DNA from: Caryophanales bacterium UBA6985
GTDB lineage: Bacteria; Bacillota_I; Bacilli_A; RF39; UBA660
Assembly: GCA_002450035.1 (NCBI GenBank)
Contig: DJYF01000039.1
Coordinates: forward strand, 1-47,287
Length of the DNA stretch: 47,287 nucleotides
Direction: 5' to 3'
Shown here: piece after piece, positions 39,533 to 47,287 of the stretch
How the letters are laid out: each line of letters starts with the position of its first letter
Numbering within the stretch: the stretch's first letter is position 1
Position numbers and translations under genes: made by a program
Notes under the pieces: generated by a model
Databases searched by the model: none
What the model was told of the DNA's origin: nothing
The model's input: only the letters and a program-made list of their open reading frames with translations

Positions 39533-39549
39533 AGTCTCACCTAATGAAT

Positions 39550-39578
39550 ATTATAAATTATTATTATTTGTAATGCAA
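39550..39578 (-). promoter_or_regulatory. Promoter of the 38288-39532 gene
   Basis: Minus strand TTGCAT (39573-39578), 17 nt, TATAAT (39550-39555). It is divergent from the rnjA promoter. Confidence 0.7.
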
Positions 39579-39609
39579 AGATAAATAAATGTTAATTATA
39601 GTTATATGA

Positions 39610-39639
39610 TTGGACTTTTTACTTATTTTGTAGTATTAT
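39610..39639 (+). promoter_or_regulatory. Promoter of rnjA
   Basis: TTGGAC (39610-39615), 18 nt, TATTAT (39634-39639). A leader of about 50 nt follows before the GAGGAGG ribosome site. Confidence 0.5.
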
Positions 39640-39697
39640 TATTGTGTTCGAAAAAAGCTTCTATAATTTTTTATTTTTTAACGAGGAGGAATTATAC

Positions 39698-41383
39698 ATG
39701 AAAAATAAAGACGACATTGTAGCCGTTTATGCCCTTGGAGGCTTAGGTGAAGTCGGAAAAAATATGTATTGTATTGAACATAAAGATGAAATAATCATCA
39801 TTGACTGTGGTGTTATGTTTCCAGAGAATGATGAGCTTGGTATTGATTATGTTATACAAGATGTTACTTATTTAAAACAAAATGAAGATAAAGTTAAAGC
39901 ACTTATTATTACACATGGACATGAAGATCATATAGGAGGTATACCTTTCTTACTTAATAATATTAATGTACCTAAGATATATGCTCCACAAATTGCTTGT
40001 GATTTAATTATTAAAAAACTAGAAGATAGAAATTTACCTAGTAGTAACTTAGAGGCTTTTAATAAAGATACAGAATTAAAATTTAAACATTTTTCTGTAG
40101 ATTTTATAAATACTACTCACTCTATTCCTGATAGTTATGCAATAGTTATTCATACTCCATATGGTAATATTGTACATACAGGTGACTTTAAATTTGACTT
40201 AACTCCAGTTGGACCTATGGCTGATATTCATAAGATGGCAAAATTAGGATCTGAGGGTGTTAAATTATTATTAAGTGAATCAACGAATGCGCTTATTCCC
40301 GGATTCTCTGCTTCTGAATCAGTTGTTGACCAAGCACTAGGAAATGTATTTGCTAAAGAACAAACGAGCAGAATTATTCTTGCTACATTTGCATCTAATA
40401 TCTATAGAATTAAACATATTGTTGAAACTTGTAGAGAAAACAATAGAAAGATTGTTGTATTTGGTAGATCCATGGAAAATGCAAAAGAGATTGCTCTTAA
40501 AAACGGACTACTTACTGATCCAACTATATTCATAGATATGAATGCTGCAAGAAACTTAAAGAAACATGAATATATTATTTTATGTACTGGTTCACAAGGA
40601 GAACCACTTGCAGCTTTATCAAGAATTGCTGCTGGTACTCATAAGCAAGTTAAACTTTTACCAGATGATGTAATAGTATTTAGTTCTAACCCTATTCCAG
40701 GTAATAGAGCATCTGTTAATTATGTAATTAACAAGCTATACCTAAAAGGTGTTAAAGTTTATACAAATGAAGATGATGAATCACTTCATACATCAGGACA
40801 TGCAAGAGCTGGTGAATTACAATGGATGTTAAGATTATTAAAACCTGAATACTTTATGCCTATTCATGGTGAATATAGAATGCTTAAACAACATATTGAA
40901 CTTGCTAAACAATGTGATGTACCTGAAGATCATTCATTCTTATGTGAAAATGGTTCTGTTATTGCAATTGAAAAAGATGGAACAGTAAGAAGACATGGTA
41001 GAGTTCAAGCTGCTACTGTTTATGTAGATGGTTCAAGAATTGGTGAAGTTGGTTCTGTTGTATTAAAAGATAGAAAGATTATGAGTAAGGATGGTATTTT
41101 AGTTACTATTCTTAACTTAAATAAAAAAGATCATTCACTTATTATTAAACCTAATATTACAACTAGAGGTTTTGTACTTGTTAACGAAAATCAATCATTA
41201 ATAAAAGATATTGAAAATAAAGTAACTGAAATAGTTAATAATGCTTTAAAGAATAAAGCTAATATTACTGATTTAAAGAATTTAGTTATTCTAGAATTAA
41301 GTATGTATATAAATAAAGTAACTGGTAGAAGACCTATGATTTTACCTGTTGTAATGGAAGTAAATAAAAATATTGAAGAATAA
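39698..41383 (+). CDS. rnjA: Ribonuclease J1
   Basis: A 561-residue beta-CASP nuclease with an intact active site: HGHEDH (73-78), HTGDFKFD, and in the beta-CASP part SGHARAG and MPIHGEYRML. RNase J1 acts as a 5'-3' exonuclease and endonuclease in Firmicutes mRNA decay, usually with J2. The frame is open 18 codons further upstream, but ATG at 39698 has GAGGAGG at the right distance and gives the family N-terminus (DDIVAVYALGGLGEVGKNMY). It is the active counterpart of the degenerate copy at 26105-27748. Single gene, with a strong hairpin at its end. Confidence 0.93.
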   Translation: MKNKDDIVAVYALGGLGEVGKNMYCIEHKDEIIIIDCGVMFPENDELGIDYVIQDVTYLKQNEDKVKALIITHGHEDHIGGIPFLLNNINVPKIYAPQIACDLIIKKLEDRNLPSSNLEAFNKDTELKFKHFSVDFINTTHSIPDSYAIVIHTPYGNIVHTGDFKFDLTPVGPMADIHKMAKLGSEGVKLLLSESTNALIPGFSASESVVDQALGNVFAKEQTSRIILATFASNIYRIKHIVETCRENNRKIVVFGRSMENAKEIALKNGLLTDPTIFIDMNAARNLKKHEYIILCTGSQGEPLAALSRIAAGTHKQVKLLPDDVIVFSSNPIPGNRASVNYVINKLYLKGVKVYTNEDDESLHTSGHARAGELQWMLRLLKPEYFMPIHGEYRMLKQHIELAKQCDVPEDHSFLCENGSVIAIEKDGTVRRHGRVQAATVYVDGSRIGEVGSVVLKDRKIMSKDGILVTILNLNKKDHSLIIKPNITTRGFVLVNENQSLIKDIENKVTEIVNNALKNKANITDLKNLVILELSMYINKVTGRRPMILPVVMEVNKNIEE

Positions 41384-41400
41384 TCTTCAATATTTTTTTT
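41367..41400. terminator. Bidirectional terminator between rnjA and the NUDIX gene
   Basis: Arms AATATTGAAGA (41369-41379) and TCTTCAATATT (41384-41394), loop ATAA, T8 on plus and TTTTTATTT on minus. It includes the rnjA stop codon. Confidence 0.88.
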
Positions 41401-41827
41401 GATTTAAATAATCTTTAAATAGTTCTAATGCTTTTTTATGATAAGGAAGTGGTAAATCTACTTTATCTATATCAATAAATTCATAATTACCTTCTTTTTC
41501 TATATCTAAAGTTTTATCAATTTCTATTGTATAAAAGTTAGCAAGAGACTCCATTGGATAATCTCCACCTGCTAACCAGAAACAATCAATTGTAATAAAA
41601 TGTTTAATATGTTTAATCTTCATACCTACTTCTTCAAGGAATTCTCTTCTTAAAGATTCGTGCTTAGTTTCTCCTTCATCAACACCACCACCAATAAAAG
41701 TATATTGGTTATGTTTCTTATCAAAAGTAACTAATACTTTTCCATCTTTAGCATATAGTCCAAATGAAGTTTCTCTAAAACCATGTTTTTTGTCTTTAAA
41801 CATTTCTCCTATTACTATTTTTTTCAT
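41387..41827 (-). CDS. NUDIX hydrolase
   Basis: A 146-residue protein with a complete Nudix box, GGGVDEGETKHESLRREFLEEVGM, matching GX5EX7REUXEEXGU. The enzyme hydrolyses a nucleoside diphosphate linked to another moiety; specificity cannot be predicted. The segment RETSFGLYAKDGKVLVTF precedes the box, as in small MutT-like enzymes. ATG at 41827 follows GAGGGAG. A TATAAT is at 41847-41852 with no clear -35. Confidence 0.85.
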   Translation of the reverse strand: MKKIVIGEMFKDKKHGFRETSFGLYAKDGKVLVTFDKKHNQYTFIGGGVDEGETKHESLRREFLEEVGMKIKHIKHFITIDCFWLAGGDYPMESLANFYTIEIDKTLDIEKEGNYEFIDIDKVDLPLPYHKKALELFKDYLNQKKY

Positions 41828-41874
41828 ATGCTTCTCCCTCTCTTTTATTATATCTATCAACTTTAAATTAATCT

Positions 41875-41903
41875 AGAAAAAAGTAGGATTACTCCTACTT
41901 TTC
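41875..41903 (-). terminator. Terminator of the ABC exporter operon
   Basis: Arms AAAAGTAGGA (41879-41888) and TCCTACTTTT (41893-41902), loop TTAC, then T6 on the minus strand. Overlaps the stop codon. Confidence 0.85.
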
Positions 41904-43739
41904 AAATTGAGAATTATAAAGATTTGCATAGAAACCTTTTTTCTTTAACAACTCATCATGAGTACCTTTTTCTATAATATCTCCTTCATTCATTACTAAA
42001 ATTAAATCAGCATTTTTAATTGTTGATAATCTATGAGCAATTATAAATGAAGTTCTTCCTTCCATGAGTTTATCCATGGATGCTTGAATTAACTCTTCTG
42101 TTCTTGTATCTACCGATGAAGTTGCTTCATCAAGAATCAATACTTTAGATTTACTTAATATTGCTCTTGCAATTGTAAGTAATTGTTTTTGACCTTGAGA
42201 TATATTACTAGTATCTTCATCAATAATAGTGTCATATCCATCTGGAAGAGTTCTTATAAAGTCATCTGCATTAGCAATCTTTGCTGCTTCAATGATTTCA
42301 TCATCTGTTGCAGTAAGACGACCATATCTAAGGTTTTCTTTTATTGTACCATTATAAAGCCAAGTATCTTGAAGAACCATAGAAATGCTCTTTCTTAGTT
42401 CTTTTACATCATAGTCGTTTATTGAGTTACCATCAATAATAATGTCACCTGAAGTTAAATCATAGAAATGCATTAATAGTTTAACAATAGTTGTTTTACC
42501 AGCACCTGTTGGTCCAACAATAGCAACCTTTTCACCCTTTTTAATCTTAGCTGAAAAGTCTTTAATAACATTTACATTTTTACTATAACCAAATGCTACG
42601 TGTTTAAATTCAACATTACCTTCTATATCATCAACTGATGCAACTGCTTTATCAAATTTCTCTTCTTTTTCACCTAAAAATGCAAATATTCTTTCAGCAG
42701 ATGCAACCATAGATTGAATTTGGTTAAAGACTTGAGCAAGAGAAATAATTGGTTGAGTAAAGTTTTTTGAATATGTAATAAATGATTGTAAATCACCTAC
42801 ATTGATATTTCCATGTATGATGTTATTACCACCTATTACTGCGATTGCAACATATCCTAAGTTACCAATTGAAGTCATGATAGGATGCATTAGGCCTCCA
42901 TAGAATTGAGACTTCCAACCAGTTGTGAATAACTCTTTATTATGTTTACTAAAATCTGCTAGCAAACGTTCCTCAGCATTAAATGATTTAACTACATTAT
43001 GACCTGAGAACATTTCTTCAATACTACCATTTACATGTCCTAGGTTATCTTGATTACTTGCAAAGTATCTTTGACTTCTTCTAATTATTAAAGTTACAAA
43101 TAATACACTTATAGGTATTATTAAAAGTGCTACGAAAGTCATAGGAACATTAATTGTTAGCATCATAACAAGTATACCTATTACAGTTGTAAGACTTGTA
43201 ATTGCTTGCGTAAGTGATTGATTAAAGCACATTTGCATTGTATCAACATCATTTGTAACAATTGATAATATTTCTCCTCTTTGACGTTTATCAAAATAGC
43301 TAAATGGTAATTTATGTATTTTTTCTTCTAATTGTTTTCTTAATCTATATGTATACTTTTGAGTAGCAATAGACATAAGATAACTTTCTAAATAACTACA
43401 GAATGCGCTTATTACATATAAAAGCATTGCTTGTTTTAGAATCAATTTTACTTTAGGAATATCTATTCCACCTGAACCAGCTACTTTTTTCATGACTCCT
43501 TCAAACATTGTTTGAGTAGCATTACCTAGTATCTTAGGTCCAAATATAGAAAATATTGTTGCTACAATTGAGAATATAAAAGCAACAATAATAAAATATT
43601 TCTCTTTTTCTAAAGTATTTAATATCTTTCTTAGAGTTCCTCCGAAGTCTTTGGCATGCTCTGCAGGAGCACCTATTCCTCCTGGTCCACGTCTTCTTGG
43701 ATTATTACGAGGAGTTTTTTCTAACTTTTCTTCTTCCAT
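41895..43739 (-). CDS. ABC exporter half-transporter (TMD-NBD), subunit 2
   Basis: A 614-residue type IV ABC half-exporter: six-helix membrane domain (about 45-335) and ATPase domain (from about 370). Walker A GPTGAGKTT (409-417), Q-loop VLQDTW, signature ISQGQ (513-517) in place of LSGGQ, Walker B with catalytic Glu538 (LILDEAT) and switch His (AHRLST). It forms a heterodimer with the gene upstream; its odd signature faces the other subunit's defective Walker B site, the usual asymmetry of heterodimeric exporters. The substrate is unknown. It starts at the upstream gene's stop with overlap. Confidence 0.88.
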   Translation of the reverse strand: MEEEKLEKTPRNNPRRRGPGGIGAPAEHAKDFGGTLRKILNTLEKEKYFIIVAFIFSIVATIFSIFGPKILGNATQTMFEGVMKKVAGSGGIDIPKVKLILKQAMLLYVISAFCSYLESYLMSIATQKYTYRLRKQLEEKIHKLPFSYFDKRQRGEILSIVTNDVDTMQMCFNQSLTQAITSLTTVIGILVMMLTINVPMTFVALLIIPISVLFVTLIIRRSQRYFASNQDNLGHVNGSIEEMFSGHNVVKSFNAEERLLADFSKHNKELFTTGWKSQFYGGLMHPIMTSIGNLGYVAIAVIGGNNIIHGNINVGDLQSFITYSKNFTQPIISLAQVFNQIQSMVASAERIFAFLGEKEEKFDKAVASVDDIEGNVEFKHVAFGYSKNVNVIKDFSAKIKKGEKVAIVGPTGAGKTTIVKLLMHFYDLTSGDIIIDGNSINDYDVKELRKSISMVLQDTWLYNGTIKENLRYGRLTATDDEIIEAAKIANADDFIRTLPDGYDTIIDEDTSNISQGQKQLLTIARAILSKSKVLILDEATSSVDTRTEELIQASMDKLMEGRTSFIIAHRLSTIKNADLILVMNEGDIIEKGTHDELLKKKGFYANLYNSQFEK

Positions 43740-45853
43740 TATACAAGTTCCTCCTCTTTTAATTGTGATAAAGCAATTTCTTTATAAACTTTGCATTTCT
43801 TGTAAAGTTCTTTGTGAGTTCCTTTTCCTACTACTTTACCTTTATCTAAAACTATTATTTGATCTGCATTCATTACTGTTGCAACTCTTTGCGCAACTAT
43901 AATTTTTGTTATATCTTTTAATTCTTCTTGTAAGTGTTTTCTTACCACTGAGTCAGTTTTATAATCAAGTGCAGAAAGTGAATCATCAAGAATTAATATC
44001 TCAGCATTTTTTGCAACCGCTCTTGCAATACAAAGTCTTTGCTTTTGACCACCAGAGACATTAGTACCACCTTGAGCAATTTCAAATTGATACTTTTCTT
44101 CTTTTTCATCAATAAACTCAGTTGCACATGCAATATTTGCTGCACGTACCATTTCTTCATCACTTAAATTTTCATTACTAAACTTTATATTTGATTCTAT
44201 AGTTCCACTGAATAAGTATCCCTTTTGAGGTACATAAGAAACTCTATCTCTTAAATCTTTAAATGCTACATCTCTTACATCTACTCCATCAATGGAAACA
44301 CTTCCCTTTGTAACATCAAAGTATCTTGGTATTAAATTTACTAAGGCACTTTTACCTGAACCAGTAGCACCAATTATAGCTGTAGTAGTACCTTTTCTTG
44401 CAGTAAATGAAATATTATTTAAGACATAGTCACTTCCATCTTTAAATTTGAAACTAACATCCTTAAATTCAACTAATCCCTTTTTATTCTCATTAAATTT
44501 CTTAGGATTTTTCTTTTCTTTTAATCTAGTATTAGTATCAAGTACTTCACTTATACGATTGACAGAAATCATTGCACGAGGTCCCATGATAGATAGCATA
44601 CTAATCATCATGAATGACATAATAATATGCATTGTATATGTTAAGAATGCTGTAAGAGTACCTACTTGAAGTGCACCACTATCAATCTTCTTTAAAGCAA
44701 CTACATAAATAAGTACCATAGTGCCATTCATAACGATAGTCATAACTGGTCCTATTAAAGACATTACTTTATTAGTAAATAAATTAACTTTAACTAATTC
44801 TTCATTTGCTGCATTAAACCTATCTGTTTCCATTTCTTCATTAGCAAATGCTCTTATAACAGGTAAACCATTTAATTGTTCTCTTACTATTTGATTAATT
44901 CTATCCATTATTTTTTGAATTGCTCTAAATTTAGGTAATGCAACAAATAATAGAATCATTAACATTACAATAATTACACCTATTGCACAAGCAATTACCC
45001 ATGACATACCTGCTTTATTTCCAAGTAATTTAATAACTGCCCCTATTCCAATTATAGGTGCAAATAAAACCATTCTTAAGAATAATGTTAAAGTCATTTG
45101 AACCTGACTTATATCATTTGTACATCTAGTAATTAAACTCGATGTATTAAACTTATTAACATCTTCATGAGCAAAGTAAGTAATCTTTCTTACCATTTCT
45201 TCTCTTAAATCATAACCAAAGGAAGATGCTACTCTTGAAGATACAAACGCTGTTAAAACAATTACAACAGAACAAACAAGTGTAAGAATAATCATAGTTA
45301 GACCTAATTTAAATAAATAATCCATTTGTTTTTTGTCTAAGTCTACACCTAAACTCTTATATTCTACTTGTAAATAACTAATTGCTATTTGAGATAGCAT
45401 TGTTTCATCATATTTATCTAATTCTTTATAATAGTTTCTTAAAGTATGATCTACTTCATTAGTCATTGCAAAAAGAATGGCACTTGGAGTGGCATCTTTA
45501 AATGCATCCATATTCTTTAAGAATGAGTAAAATACCGTTGGTTTTAATAATTTCTTTTCTAACTCTTCTTTATCTTTTTTACTAATATCCTCAAGATAGT
45601 ATTTATTTTTCTTTAATCTATAACTCTTATATATATCATCATCCCCGGATATTGAAACTATTGAATCTAATGTATCTTCACTTACTATTTCAAATACTGA
45701 GGACTCAATACCCTTACTTTGAATACCTACATTAATTATATTAGAAGTATATTCAGGCAACTTTAATTCTATTTGAGCTTGGATGAATAATAGTATAACG
45801 ATAAGAATTATTGCTGGAATATATTTTTTTAATATTTTCCCTATATGTTTCAT
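43739..45853 (-). CDS. ABC exporter half-transporter (TMD-NBD), subunit 1
   Basis: A 704-residue half-exporter. It has a first helix (about 12-28), then a large extracytoplasmic insertion (about 30-180), the remaining helices, and an ATPase domain. Walker A GATGSGKSA (495-503) and signature VSGGQ (599-603) are normal, but the Walker B catalytic Glu is Asp624 (ILDDS) and the switch His is Gln655 (VAQRVAT). It therefore carries the degenerate nucleotide site of the heterodimer, as in TM287/288-type exporters. AGGAGG precedes the ATG. It follows the third half-exporter by 48 nt. Confidence 0.88.
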   Translation of the reverse strand: MKHIGKILKKYIPAIILIVILLFIQAQIELKLPEYTSNIINVGIQSKGIESSVFEIVSEDTLDSIVSISGDDDIYKSYRLKKNKYYLEDISKKDKEELEKKLLKPTVFYSFLKNMDAFKDATPSAILFAMTNEVDHTLRNYYKELDKYDETMLSQIAISYLQVEYKSLGVDLDKKQMDYLFKLGLTMIILTLVCSVVIVLTAFVSSRVASSFGYDLREEMVRKITYFAHEDVNKFNTSSLITRCTNDISQVQMTLTLFLRMVLFAPIIGIGAVIKLLGNKAGMSWVIACAIGVIIVMLMILLFVALPKFRAIQKIMDRINQIVREQLNGLPVIRAFANEEMETDRFNAANEELVKVNLFTNKVMSLIGPVMTIVMNGTMVLIYVVALKKIDSGALQVGTLTAFLTYTMHIIMSFMMISMLSIMGPRAMISVNRISEVLDTNTRLKEKKNPKKFNENKKGLVEFKDVSFKFKDGSDYVLNNISFTARKGTTTAIIGATGSGKSALVNLIPRYFDVTKGSVSIDGVDVRDVAFKDLRDRVSYVPQKGYLFSGTIESNIKFSNENLSDEEMVRAANIACATEFIDEKEEKYQFEIAQGGTNVSGGQKQRLCIARAVAKNAEILILDDSLSALDYKTDSVVRKHLQEELKDITKIIVAQRVATVMNADQIIVLDKGKVVGKGTHKELYKKCKVYKEIALSQLKEEELV

Positions 45854-45901
45854 TAATATCCTCCTAATTATATTTATTAACAGTTAACTTTAGAATTTCT
45901 T

Positions 45902-47287
45902 TTAAAGTAATGTTTCTTTTTCTAATAATGTATTATTTTTTATAAAATAATGTTTTTTGCAAATAGTTGTAAATATTGGTTTATGAGCAACTATTATAAA
46001 TGTTTTCTTTCTTAAATATTTCTTTATTATTTCACTGATAGCTTTTTCATCTTCAATTTCTAAGTATCCTTCAAAGTCATCAATTAAATAAAGAGGTTTA
46101 TCTAAGATAACGGCTCTTATTACATTTAGTTTAATCATATCAGTTGGTGTTATTTCTACGTGTTCAGGATCAAGTATAGTATCAAGTCCACTATGAAGAA
46201 GGCCAAACCATTCTGATAGATTTGCTTCATCAATAAATTGTAAAATTACTTCATCACTTACTTTCATACCAAGTGATAAATTTTCTCTTAATGAAAGATT
46301 AAATATTTGATCATTTGTAGATAAGTATGCAAGATCTAACTCACCATTTAAAGTTTCATTATCTACAGCTATTCTTCCTTCAGCAAGTTTATACATTCCA
46401 GATAAAACATTTAATATAACAGACTTACCTTGGCCTGGTTTACCTATTATACTTATCTCATCTCCCTTTTCTATTTCTAAGTTATCAACTGTAATTACAC
46501 ATGAATCATCATGTCTTGTATATTTCATATTATTAAGTTCAATATGTTTAAATGTACTAACAATATTAGTTTCTATATTATCTTTAAATATAGAGTCTAA
46601 CTCACGGAATGATGCATATGTATGAAAGATATTTTTAATAGCTGGGCATAGTCTAAATATTAATTTTCTAAGTTTAAGAATCATAATTGCATAGAAACAC
46701 ATATGACCAATTATACTAAATGAATCTAGTTTTAATATTACAAATACCATTAGACCACATAAAAGAACTATTAAATAATCATTTAATATGTAATCTTCTT
46801 TATAATCATTTTCTACTATTACATTTTCTACTTCTTTATCTTCTTTTATTTTCTTTAATGCAAAATCAAAGATATGTAGTTTTTTAATAGTAGTTAATTT
46901 TAATACAAAGTCTTTAAATAAGTTATTATAATTAGACCAATAATTATCTTCTTTTATAATACTTTTATATCTATAAATAGTTAGACCAATTGTTAAAGCA
47001 TAAATAACAAGCGCAAGTAATACAGATAATTTTGCAGTAACAATAAATACTAAAACTGCTCCAATTAAAAATGGAATAAAGGTACGTTCTATATCACTAT
47101 AAAGCTTAGTTAAATTATAAGTAAACTCTAATGATTTATTTGATAGATGTTCTTTATCTAAATCATATATATCTTCAGTCTTAATGCCATTTATTTTATT
47201 AAATATAAATATTTCTATATTATGTTTAATAGAATAATATGTCTTATTCTTTTTCTTATAATATTCATTTTTAAGATAGTATCTTAA
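45902..47287 (-). CDS. ABC exporter-like half-transporter with degenerate ATPase, 5' end outside window
   Basis: The frame is open from the stop at 45902 to the window edge, 462 residues, so the start shown by an internal Met at 46750 is not the real one. The visible N-terminal part has membrane helices (around FLIGAVLVFIVTAKLSVLLA and YLIVLLCGLMVFVI), then an ATPase domain with Walker A GKPGQGKS, a Q-loop-like STNDQIF, and a switch His (VAHKP). The signature LSGGQ is absent (ITPTDMIKLNV) and Walker B reads LIDDFE, without the catalytic Glu. Activity is doubtful. It is upstream of the heterodimeric exporter on the same strand. Confidence 0.75.
   Translation of the reverse strand, partial: LRYYLKNEYYKKKNKTYYSIKHNIEIFIFNKINGIKTEDIYDLDKEHLSNKSLEFTYNLTKLYSDIERTFIPFLIGAVLVFIVTAKLSVLLALVIYALTIGLTIYRYKSIIKEDNYWSNYNNLFKDFVLKLTTIKKLHIFDFALKKIKEDKEVENVIVENDYKEDYILNDYLIVLLCGLMVFVILKLDSFSIIGHMCFYAIMILKLRKLIFRLCPAIKNIFHTYASFRELDSIFKDNIETNIVSTFKHIELNNMKYTRHDDSCVITVDNLEIEKGDEISIIGKPGQGKSVILNVLSGMYKLAEGRIAVDNETLNGELDLAYLSTNDQIFNLSLRENLSLGMKVSDEVILQFIDEANLSEWFGLLHSGLDTILDPEHVEITPTDMIKLNVIRAVILDKPLYLIDDFEGYLEIEDEKAISEIIKKYLRKKTFIIVAHKPIFTTICKKHYFIKNNTLLEKETLL

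Noticed and set aside
46750..46750. Start of the third ABC gene at the Met codon at 46750
   Set aside because: The frame stays open upstream to the window edge and encodes membrane helices, so the Met is internal.
1..47287. Mycoplasma-type code with TGA as Trp
   Set aside because: TGA ends genes cleanly (for example the 21205 gene) and Trp is encoded by TGG throughout.
1..47287. CRISPR array, insertion sequence, prophage or integrated element
   Set aside because: No regularly spaced direct repeats, transposase, integrase or att-like duplications were seen; base composition looks uniform.

Overview
The window is about 47 kb of very AT-rich chromosome from a walled, low-GC Firmicutes/Bacilli-type bacterium. 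Evidence is the MurT/GatD pair, FtsA/FtsZ, an LCP glycopolymer transferase, the DnaB/DnaI helicase-loading pair, two RNase J paralogues, T-box leaders, YtxH and AGGTGA/AGGAGG ribosome binding sites. TGA is used as a stop codon (for example at the end of 21205-21804), so this is not a mycoplasma code. Gene content suggests an uncultured gut-type lineage near Erysipelotrichia/RF39; that placement is an inference. No rRNA, insertion sequence, prophage or CRISPR array was seen. The only RNA gene found is one tRNA-Glu.

Layout: 1-3109 (minus) holds the start of lysS, a DUF402 protein, khpA-rpsP and an LCP protein. 3193-8222 (minus) is a P-type ATPase, then ftsZ and ftsA. 8347-10349 (plus) is murT-gatD. 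10367-12445 (minus) is a LemA-like protein, yidD, an RDD membrane protein and a peptide deformylase-like protein. A plus-strand membrane EIIB-like protein (12534-12860) faces a T-box-controlled operon of HAD phosphatase, tyrS and a lone receiver domain (12889-15290). 15299-18910 (minus) is a set of envelope-associated proteins (single-pass proteins, YtxH, an acidic disordered protein, a lipoprotein). 19024-19662 is trmB. 19740-23619 is a surface/pilus-like cassette. 23649-27748 has dnaI, dnaB, a 53-aa protein and a degenerate RNase J. 27933-30751 has small membrane and metabolic genes and tRNA-Glu. 30827-33850 is a leucine T-box operon with leuS. 33884-36298 is a GH31 glycosidase; 36412-37234 is rpsD with a structured leader. 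37266-39532 encodes three unrecognised proteins. 39698-41383 is the catalytically intact RNase J. 41387-47287 is a NUDIX hydrolase and three ABC half-exporters, the last cut by the window edge.

The genome is compact. Nearly every transcription unit ends in a hairpin that overlaps the stop codon, and the next promoter often abuts or shares the hairpin. The most unusual content is (i) the 19740-23619 cassette: a two-helix, Cys-tailed pilin-like protein with a near-consensus promoter, a TadZ/CpaE-like protein with a degenerate P-loop, two tandem paralogous TadE-like proteins and a cadherin-like surface protein; and (ii) several enzymes whose catalytic residues are replaced while the fold and gene context are kept: GatD without Cys/His, RNase J with HAHLEQ, GH31 with Gln for the acid/base Asp, an EIIB-like domain without its phospho-Cys, and an ABC ATPase without a signature motif.
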